This document shows positions 9,793-16,271 of a stretch of 16,271 nucleotides of DNA, piece after piece (the stretch's first letter is position 1; every line of letters starts with the position of its first letter). Origin of the DNA: Gymnopus androsaceus JB14 (lineage: Eukaryota; Basidiomycota; Agaricomycetes; Agaricales; Omphalotaceae); contig ML770171.1 of the NCBI GenBank assembly GCA_009733575.1, forward strand, positions 1-16,271, in the 5' to 3' direction. Position numbers and translations under genes: made by a program. The notes below the pieces were generated by a model. It worked only from the letters and a program-made list of their open reading frames with translations, had not been told where the DNA came from and ran no database searches.

Positions 9793-11259
9793 ATGAAATG
9801 CTCAGATTCTGGATCGACCTTGATTGATGTTCCAGGCCCTCGCAATCGAGCAGGCTTCGAACTCGCACGACTCAAGTACAATGAGGAAGAGTGCTTTCTC
9901 TTCAGTCGTGTTGAGTCCATAGGCTCTGGATACGACGGGAGGATGCAGTTCTTCGGTAGTGGACATTGTTGACGATGGTGAGTTGACTGTGGATTTCTTC
10001 AAGGCTGTCTTTTATTTATTTCTTTATAGATCTTGGACTCGACCCGACTTATTGTCCCAGACACGGACAATAATGCTCATGTGCACAGGAAACCTCATTT
10101 TGGCCTCGGTCAAAGCAAGAGCACTAATAAAAGCTCGACCAGTAGCCACTTAACTTCAACATTCACTCCTACCATGCCTTTGAACATTCTTGAAACAGCC
10201 TTTTCACGCACGAAGAAGCTCGTAAAACGCGTTCGTTAAGAAACATAACGACGCTATCAAGCTGATTGAAACCATGCCTCATACTTGGTACGATGAAATC
10301 GGCAACATCCGCGCCGTGGTCGATGACTTCGAACATGAATTGAAGGGCGTAATCCCTTCCATCAAAGGTCAACTTCGAGGTCAACCAGCACCGAGAGAGA
10401 TATCGTTTTAACAGCGAAGATATGGGTCAGTCTATACCATGCTCAGTTCATCATCTTCTGAAATTTTCTTGTAGACTACTACCCTCCACTTGTAATTTCG
10501 CTTGATCCCTCCTTCCGGGAACATCTTGCTTCCTTAGGAAGGGGTCTTTGTCCGATTGTGGCACACCTGCGGCAGTGGCCTTTTGACACCTCAACTTGGA
10601 GACGATACTCCTCGACTTGGAGCAGCTATTGATGGAAGCAGTTCCCTGTCTTCGAGCTGCTCTTACGCGGGTTGAGCTTAATGAACAAGATTTTCGTCGA
10701 CTGTATGGCAATGGTGAGTTGAACTCGTAGCAGTGTGACATTTCTCAATTAATATTTTATCGCAGTTGAGCCCAATGCCCATGCCTTCAACTCTCCTGCT
10801 ATTGGACAAGCTCCTAAGGAAGCCATTCGCAAATGGCTACAAGGTCTTCCGGAGAAGATGAGACAAGTTCGACGCCTGCCTCCCTACTTTCCCGACGATG
10901 ACGGTCGAGATAGTTCCTATATTAGTTCTTCCGACGCCGACAGCTTCTCCACCAGCTCTTCTGACAGAGAGAGCTTCGACAGTAGTTCTTCCGGCGGCTC
11001 TCGTTCTGACAACTCCGGGTATGCTGGGGATCATGAAGGTGCAGGGGGCACCAGAGTGTTTATTGATCTCACCGGGCTTGATGATGAAGGCGTAAACTTG
11101 GAAGATGGTCGCGATTTTAACGATCTCGCCAGGGAGGACTCTGTAATGGATACGGGAGAGGGTGTTATCGGTCTCACTCAGGACGACGACGAAGGCGAGG
11201 ACGAGAACATGGATAGCCCTGGTCCTATCATTCTGAGCGACTTGGGCCTTGATGATTAA
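9793..11259 (+). pseudogene. Decayed gene of unknown function with acidic, Ser-rich C-terminus
   Basis: I do not recognise the family. A likely start at 9793 gives MKCSDSGSTLIDVPGPRN…. The frame then has to change near 9940, 10045, 10222, 10368 and 10600 to stay in plausible coding sequence. Three GT-AG introns are visible: about 9977-10029 (ending TTTATAG), 10430-10473 (ending TTCTTGTAG) and 10712-10765 (ending ATCGCAG). Readable segments include FVKKHNDAIKLIETMPHTWY, DYYPPLVISLDPSFREHL and LEQLLMEAVPCLRAALTRVE. The last exon is open from 10766 to the stop at 11259 and encodes a highly acidic, Ser-rich tail with VFIDLTGLDDEG and EGVIGLTQDDDEGEDE. VFIDLT resembles a SUMO-interacting motif. 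Five frame changes without homopolymers point to a pseudogene. An assembly with indel errors is less likely because the neighbouring genes are clean. Confidence 0.6.
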
Positions 11260-11676
11260 GTAAACCTAATCCGCTTGTAAATGACCAAAGTAACTGTAAT
11301 AATTTGAATCAATTACGCTTATAACTACGACTACTATGAACGTTGTGTAGGCACAGAGCTTGACCGTTCTATGTACTCACCACAAATATAACGCCATGTC
11401 TGCTCCGCTCATAATTTGGTTTTGGCATAAAAATAGCCGCAGCTAGTTCATTGGATGCACATTAAGCACCGATGCTGAATAGAAATCGACTGGAGTGAAA
11501 GATATAGGCAAAGGTATGAAGTACGCGGTGATGGAGAAGATAAAAGTACGTGACTAAAGCAATGTTCCTCCTGGTTAAAGCGGGTCTTACGAGTCGAATA
11601 CGTGAGCAGACGGTACAAATTCGACAATGAGAGATATACAAATACATAGTTATGTAGAGCCATATTTCTAGATATT
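11260..11676. other. Intergenic region between convergent genes, no gene seen
   Basis: AT-rich spacer between the 3' ends of the plus-strand relic and the minus-strand gene. Short minus-strand open frames at 11448-11663 overlap each other in two frames and show no protein-like pattern. I see no RNA gene or strong repeat here. Confidence 0.45.
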
Positions 11677-11682
11677 TTTATT
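11677..11682 (-). terminator. Putative polyadenylation signal AATAAA
   Basis: On the minus strand an AATAAA hexamer lies about 26 nt beyond the stop codon of the two-exon gene, within AT-rich sequence. The spacing is short but usable for a fungal 3' end. Confidence 0.4.
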
Positions 11683-11707
11683 GTACATTAATGATCTAAA
11701 ACGATAG

Positions 11708-12711
11708 TTACAAGCCAAAGAGCTTGTCCAAAGTGTCCTGTAGTTCGTGCAAAACGGCCTTGGTGTCCTCCGCAAGATTCTGTTCAACCTTAACAAACTT
11801 GATCAATTCGTTACATGTGTATATGACCCCAAAGTCGTCTGCAGGCTCCTGACGACGGCCTGAGGATGGTCCTGCAACATTGGCCTCCCAACGATTACCT
11901 CCCACATCCACCACTTTACCTTTGCCCTTCCATTTGTCCACATCCTTCCCGATGTCTTCTTTGGGCCTCCACCAACCATCCATGATCTCGACATCAGAGT
12001 CAGAGTTGTCTTCAGCATTGTCGGAGCTAGAGCTGGAAAGGGGAAAGGGTGCTAGAGCAGGGAGAGGCTTTGATCTCTTTATAGAGCTATTATAGGTCAA
12101 GTCCGATGCCTTTCGTTTCGGAGGACGGATAGGAGAAGACTGGGGAGCCAGTGGAGCCTCAGCTTTGGCCTTGGGCCTTTGTTGCGTTGCGGGAGCGGAG
12201 TGGACCTGGCGCGGTTCAACATTGGAAAGGTAGGCTTCCCGCAATCTCGCCGCCTTTGCTTTCTGATTGACGCTCTCCAGCCAAGGAACGTATAGCGCGG
12301 CTACCTTGCGCTGTACCTCTGGGGCCATAGGAAAACGCTTGAATGTGCCCTCCCTACCAAATCCAGAAGCGCTGCAGTCATGAGTCCCGCAATACTAGAA
12401 ATCGGATGTTGTGTAAACTTCAGAACATATATTATTATAGATTTTGAACGCCAACTTACTTGTACAGTGATCTGGCCAAAGAGCTCTGGCTTTTGGCCTC
12501 CCGTAGCCACGGTGACTGGATGCAAAGTACCGAGGTTGACACATCGACCACGGTTCCTAACCATGTTAGTGTTTTCCCGAGCGTCGACAGTCAACAGACA
12601 TCCCATCAATCCTTCTTCGAGGTCACTGCCCCATTTCAGGTTGGGCGGAAATCTGAGCGGATATGTGGGGTTGGAGAGATATTTTTCGCTGTGTTCGCTG
12701 TTGTATACCAT
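11708..12711 (-). CDS. Two-exon gene of unknown function, 312 residues
   Basis: Family not recognised. Exons 12711-12460 and 12394-11708 join across a 65-nt GT-AG intron (GTAAGT…TTTCTAG) into an open 312-codon frame. I chose the ATG at 12711 because it sits in GCCATGG and lies 39-46 nt after a TATAAAAG box; a longer open frame upstream has no ATG. Residues 1-115 look folded, with a split cysteine pair (YCGTHDCSASGFG) spanning the exon junction. A basic linker follows with two possible nuclear signals (PPKRKAS, IKRSKPLP). Then comes an acidic Ser cluster leading into SDSDVEIMDGW, which resembles a SUMO-interacting motif, and finally a possible C-terminal helix (LIKFVKVEQNL…LQDTLDKLFGL). The gene looks intact, unlike its neighbour across the convergent spacer. 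A nuclear, regulatory role is a guess from composition only. Confidence 0.75.
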
Positions 12712-13448
12712 GGCAAAGTGATGGGTAGCAAAAGAGCTATTTGAGGGCACTTTTATAGACGAATGGTGACTGCTTTATCCGGCAAGTCTCTTTTGACCAT
12801 GCAGTAGTCCGCGTTGATATTCAAAGGTCAAAGCTACCGTTCAGATCTCCTTTATTGTTTGCTATCAGCCAATGGAATTTTTTGTCTCTTTTTGATGCAA
12901 ATTGATAGAACAACCAGCACATAGGGCGTTAAAGTATTGGTTACAAGAATATCGTCATTTTTGTCTACTCAGAGATCGTAAAAGTCGCTTTGACTGTCTC
13001 AAAAAGACTGATAAGATAAGTCCATGTGCATCAATCACATCATGCAGCACGTAATCAGTGGTGAGCGCCTTTCAAGTTTGCCACAACCGCCATCAAGTGG
13101 TATGCATCCGCAATGCTAGTTGCTGGAATTGCAACTTCACTGTTGTAAAGAACTGGCTTAGAGCTTCTGGAACAGCTTTTCTTCTAGTTGCGATGCTCGC
13201 TTGCCGCTTTTCTTGAACCAGGTATAAGCTTTGACTCGAACACAATTGTCCAAGTGACTCAGATTTCTCCTGTACAGATCTGTGGCCCAAGCACTATAGG
13301 ATCAGACTTCCGCTTGGATCTGTGTCGTTTTGGGTATTCGAGTACAATGAGCTATCATTCTGCTTTGTTTTGTGGGTTCTGGTCATGTTAACGCAATAAA
13401 ACTTGGTTTTTATCAATTTTCGCCACTTCACCAATTGATACACCAACT
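12712..13448. promoter_or_regulatory. Divergent intergenic region of two intact genes
   Basis: This 737-bp region lies between the start of the minus-strand two-exon gene and the plus-strand HMG-like gene, so it probably holds both promoters. For the minus gene a TATAAAAG box is clear (12757-12750). For the plus gene I see only a weak CAATAAAAC stretch near 13393. No convincing gene is present; several short overlapping frames are chance. A small inverted repeat (AGTTGC…GCAACT, about 13118-13136) is not exceptional. Confidence 0.5.
12750..12757 (-). promoter_or_regulatory. TATA box of the two-exon gene
   Basis: The minus strand reads TATAAAAG here, 39-46 nt before the chosen ATG at 12711. 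It is a good consensus match. The short distance implies a brief 5' UTR. Confidence 0.55.
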
Positions 13449-15859
13449 ATGTCGAACAACACCGGTAATCGTCACGGTGGTCGTCGCACAAACCATAATG
13501 CTCCTAGAGAAGTCCCTCCTCCTTATGAGCAGGCTGTTGGTGCTCCTCCAGCTCCGGCTCCTCCCGCTCCGACTCCAGCTCCAACTCACAGGAGAAGAGA
13601 CGAGGGCGCACTCACTACCGAGATGAAGAAGTTGCTGAAGGTGCACTATATTCCCGAGTTTGAAAACCTGGTCTGGAAGCACGACGAGAACTTTCAGAAG
13701 AGCAGCGAAGAGGTCAAGGACTGGAAAAAGGCAAACTCATCAGAGATTCTGAATCGCGTTCTTAATAAAGAACCTCCATTTGACAATGTTACGAGTGGAC
13801 TGCACGAAGATGACGAGCATAAGCGGACCGACTTGCAGGTAAGCTTCTGTCTGGTGATCATTGAAATGAGGAGCTAATGGTGTTTCTTTAGACAATCCGG
13901 CGGTTTTTTGAAAACCACCGCAACGGTCCCATGAGAAAGATGCATTCTCCCTCAGATAATCCTTCGAACACCACCACTGCCAAATCCATTTCATTGAGCT
14001 CTGCCAAGAAAATGACTGACACTTTGATCAAGTTCTCCACTCCCATGAGTCCAAGGAACTACTTCAAGTCCCAGAACGAAACTAAGATTCGCGAGCTGGC
14101 GCAGGGCATGGATGGTAATTTTCAGACAGCCTGGGCAAAACTCTGGGATGAGTTGACGGTCGATGAGAAGAAACATTGGGAAGAAGCTGCAGCAGAATAC
14201 ACGGATATTGGCCAGTGCGTATATTCTTCCTGGCTGATTTCTTTCTAACTAATTGTGTCCCCGGGACAGGAATCAAGAAGAATTATTTGGTTTGCTTGGA
14301 CTTTTCCTTCAAGCACTGTTGAAGAGTGGCCGCATCGGAAATGCTGAATTTTTGTTATTGGGCGCAACTCGGCATCCTGACGGAGAGCTTGTTGCTCACC
14401 AGTGCGTTTCCTCCTTTTATGTGGGACTGTTCTGATTTATCAACCATAGCGTCGAAGTGGGAACAAGTGGCAAATCATTTGCGAAAACATGGATTCCTCA
14501 GCTTGGCACTGATGCCACTCAAGCTCAGTTCAAAGAGAGGTTCTTGGACCCTCTCACCAACTGGGCTGAGACTGCTTTACCGGACGATGTTTTCTCACGC
14601 CTCATTGAACGCGATGAACACGATTACCCTCTATTTCCCAAAATTGACATCCTACGCGTCCCCGGGGACCAGATGCAACGTTGGCTAGAAGTGTTCTTCA
14701 ATCATCTTTACCGTATGTTGTTTTTAGACTGATCTTTCAATTTTACTGATGCGAGACAGATAAACAATATCATGAACCGTTACCTTGGGATCAGCTAACA
14801 CGGTCCCCAGAGGATTTTTATGACAAGAACAAATATGACTTCCCAGAAGATCTTCGTCAACCTACTACAATGGAGAATATCGTCGACCTTGTAAAATTTA
14901 TGAAGAAACTTCCAGAACCATTTCGATTCAAGAGATTTGTACATGCCCCCACAGCAGCTCCTGTTCCTACGGTTTCGACTTCCACTACATCGGAGGCTGC
15001 TCCTGTACCCTCCGCAGCAGCTCCTACTGCGACGGTTTCGACTTTGACTGCATCAGTGGATGCTCCTACTCCTACTCCCACGGTTTCAACTTCCACTGCA
15101 TCGGAGGATGCTCCTGTAGTCTCCGCAGTAGTTCCTACTGCAACAGTTTCGACTTCGACTGCATCAGTGGATGCTCCAGCTGCTACCCCCGCGGGTTTGA
15201 CTTCCACTGCATCGGAGGATGCTCCTGTAGCCTCCGCAGTAGCTCCTACTGCGATGGTTTTGACTTCGACTGCATCAGTGGATGCTCCAGCTCCTACTCT
15301 CACATTTTCGATGTCCACTGCATCAGAGGATGCTTCTGTAGCCTCTGCAGTAGCTCCTACTGCGACAGTTTCGACTTCGACTGCATCAGTGGATGCTCCA
15401 GCTCCTACTCCCACGGTTTCAACTTTGGCAGATAATCCTGCAGCTTCCGTGGTAGCTCCTATTAATGCTTTGACTGCCGCTGCATCGGTGGATGCTCTTG
15501 CAGCTACTCCAATCGCGCCGACTTCGACTGGGGAGAGCAATACCGCTCCTCCGTCCGCAGCAGCACCTGCGCCTGCACCTACTCATACTTCTTCCACTAC
15601 TCCTGAAAACGTTCCTACGACTCCTACCCCCTCTACTTTAACTCCTCCTACTTCATCTATTCCTACACCTTCAACTACTTCCGCTTGCCCCCCTCCTGCT
15701 CTAGAGAATGCTCCTGCAACCCCTACAGCTATTCCGACTCCTTCGACATCCGAGACTAACAAGCCGGGAAGAGGAGAGGCAGAGGCAGAGGCAGAGGTAG
15801 GGGCAGAAGCAAGGTTAGCGGAGAGGGGACCACCAGAAAAGGCGCATGTAATGCGGTAG
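13449..15859 (+). CDS. HMG-box-like, Pro/Ala/Ser/Thr-rich protein of an agaricomycete-type family
   Basis: Exons 13449-13838, 13892-14214, 14270-14401, 14450-14712 and 14760-15859 join through four GT-AG introns of 47-55 nt into 735 codons plus stop. Residues 1-50 are Pro/Ala-rich and disordered. Residues about 183-233 (NYFKSQNE…AWAKLWDELTVDEKKHWEEA) fit the HMG-box pattern of a basic start, a central Trp and a final Trp-Glu-Glu-Ala helix. The next part (LFGLLGLFLQALLKSGRIG, then LGATRHPDGELVAHHVEVG) resembles the region after HMG-like segments in mushroom-specific proteins; I recall this architecture but cannot name a family. From about residue 430 the last exon is a Ser/Thr/Ala/Pro array built from 111-bp repeats. 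The frame given here ends in EAEAEAEVGAEA after a purine repeat. A second frame continues to 16149 and looks like the true C-terminus. A DNA- or chromatin-binding role is inferred. Confidence 0.75.
15020..15470 (+). repeat. 111-bp coding minisatellite
   Basis: The segment beginning GCATCAGTGG recurs at 15050, 15161, 15272 and 15383, exactly 111 bp apart, with a decayed copy at 15482. Each unit encodes 37 residues alternating between a TASVDAPAPTPTVSTS type and a TASEDAPVASAVAPTA type. The length is a multiple of three, so copy number can change without breaking the frame. Confidence 0.9.
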
Positions 15860-16149
15860 CGGGTCCATCTACTGAAACGGGAGATGCAGCTGCATCAAGG
15901 GAACGTCCTTCCCGAAAGCACAAGGCTGAGAATAGCGAGACTAGTGCCGCAGGAGGAATCACTCGGAGAAGTGCACGTAATGCGGTAGCAGGTCCATCGA
16001 CTGAAACGGGAGATGCACCTGTATCAACGGAGCGTCTTTCACGAAAGCGCAAGGCTGACAATGGCGAGATGCCGGTTCAAGCTCCACCAGGGAAGAAACC
16101 GAAACCGGGCTGGGTTTGGGTACTTGAACCGGTTCAACCCACTGATTAA
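15763..16149 (+). CDS. Frame-shifted C-terminal continuation of the HMG-like gene
   Basis: This frame (offset by one base from the preceding exon) opens after a stop at 15757-15759 and runs to a stop at 16147-16149. It reads AGKRRGRGRGRGRGRSK, an Arg-Gly tract like AT-hook or RGG nucleic-acid-binding segments. It then gives two copies of a 43-residue unit containing NAVAGPSTETGDA and SRKRKADN-type nuclear signals, and ends GKKPKPGWVWVLEPVQPTD. The regular composition strongly suggests real coding sequence. No GT-AG intron of normal length and correct phase joins the frames; the only nearby donors give lengths of 23, 29 or 40 nt. A slippage indel in the GA-rich microsatellite (about 15769-15810) is the simplest cause. 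A sequencing error or programmed frameshift is possible. Confidence 0.6.
   Translation, partial: AGKRRGRGRGRGRGRSKVSGEGTTRKGACNAVAGPSTETGDAAASRERPSRKHKAENSETSAAGGITRRSARNAVAGPSTETGDAPVSTERLSRKRKADNGEMPVQAPPGKKPKPGWVWVLEPVQPTD
15841..16069 (+). repeat. Direct repeat, two 100-bp copies 129 bp apart
   Basis: Copies at 15841-15940 and 15970-16069 share long identical stretches (for example AATGCGGTAGC and GAAACGGGAGATGCA) and are separated by 29 bp that also belongs to the repeating unit. The period of 129 bp equals 43 codons. It keeps frame in the C-terminal continuation, which supports that frame as the coding one. Confidence 0.85.
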
Positions 16150-16217
16150 ACCATTCTCCGAATCTGCTCTTTATCTCGACTGCCTTGTCTATGATCTGGC
16201 TTAACTGGTTCAACCCA
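16125..16217. repeat. Right cluster of GGTTCAACC motifs
   Basis: Contains the 14-bp perfect palindrome TTGAACCGGTTCAA (16125-16138) extending to GGTTCAACCC, then GATTAAACC (16144-16152) and CTTAACTGGTTCAACCCAG (16200-16218 region). Read on the minus strand, both asymmetric copies give GGGTTGAACCRGTT, the same extended motif seen on the plus strand in the left cluster. The first copy overlaps the last codons of the HMG-like gene; the second lies 50 bp beyond the stop. Confidence 0.7.
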
Positions 16218-16271
16218 GTCTTCTCCACCTATCTTTTTTGCGCTATTTCGCTATTTCGGTTTGACACTCTG

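Larger units (their letters stand above)
90..16220. mobile_element. Candidate composite KDZ element bounded by inverted subterminal motifs
   Basis: Hypothesis only. Motif clusters in opposite orientation sit at both edges of the window. The KDZ transposase faces outward on the left and the HMG-like gene faces outward on the right. The interior holds KDZ relics, host-gene fragments and one intact unknown gene. True terminal inverted repeats and a target-site duplication are not visible inside the window, so the ends are undefined and the element may not be a single unit. Confidence 0.22.

Noticed and set aside
13118..13136. Short inverted repeat in the divergent promoter region
   Set aside because: Six-base arms are expected by chance in a region of this size.
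14857..15540. 227-codon minus-strand open frame opposite the minisatellite
   Set aside because: It is the antisense shadow of a low-complexity repeat array. The plus strand has splice sites and a continuous spliced gene; the minus frame has none.
15020..16069. CRISPR-like repeat array
   Set aside because: The repeats are 111 and 129 bp, contiguous and in coding frame, in a eukaryotic gene, with no spacers.
16125..16217. tRNA or SINE B-box (GGTTCAACCC resembles GGTTCRANNC)
   Set aside because: No A box at the right distance and no cloverleaf could be drawn. The left cluster lacks this form on the same strand.
1..16271. Helitron
   Set aside because: No Rep/helicase motifs, and no 3' hairpin followed by CTRR was seen; the transposase is clearly KDZ.

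Overview
The window looks like an accessory, repeat-rich stretch of a filamentous basidiomycete genome, most likely an Agaricomycete. Supporting signs: every spliced gene has short GT-AG introns (about 45-67 nt) with CTRAY-like branch sites; a CxC2/KDZ transposase is present; a PDR-type ABC transporter with fungal N- and C-half motifs is present; and there is an HMG-like, Pro/Ala/Ser/Thr-rich protein of the kind seen in mushroom genomes. No tRNA, rRNA or CRISPR array was seen.

Layout. Positions 1-725 are non-coding and carry a cluster of GGTTGAACC-type motifs. Positions 726-4410 (minus) hold a KDZ transposase gene that I can splice as ten coding exons into one open 1,067-codon frame. Just upstream of it, same orientation, lie two broken KDZ relics (about 4946-5460). 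One of them joins a piece of exon 1 directly to a piece of the catalytic core. Next come the remains of a histone H2B gene (about 5660-5950, minus) and a long decayed PDR-family ABC transporter (about 6270-9310, minus) with recognisable NBD1 and NBD2 and an unrecognisable middle. A near-perfect 35-bp hairpin (9338-9411) separates these minus-strand relics from a plus-strand decayed gene (9793-11259) with about five frame changes. An intact two-exon minus-strand gene of unknown function follows (11708-12711). A 737-bp divergent intergenic region separates it from a five-exon plus-strand gene (13449 onward) encoding an HMG-box-like protein with a 111-bp coding minisatellite. That gene's last exon changes frame in a purine-rich microsatellite and then stays open to 16149. 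The last 150 bp again carry GGTTGAACC-type motifs, now in the opposite orientation.

Interpretation. The two well preserved outer genes (KDZ transposase and HMG-like gene) each point outward toward a motif cluster, and the clusters are in inverted orientation. Between them lie mainly dead host-gene fragments plus one intact unknown gene. This fits either a large composite KDZ element (about 16 kb) with inverted subterminal repeats and passenger genes, or an ordinary TE-rich graveyard in which a dispersed repeat happens to flank both sides. The sequence alone does not decide between them. All functional statements rest on motif recognition by eye; no database search was run.
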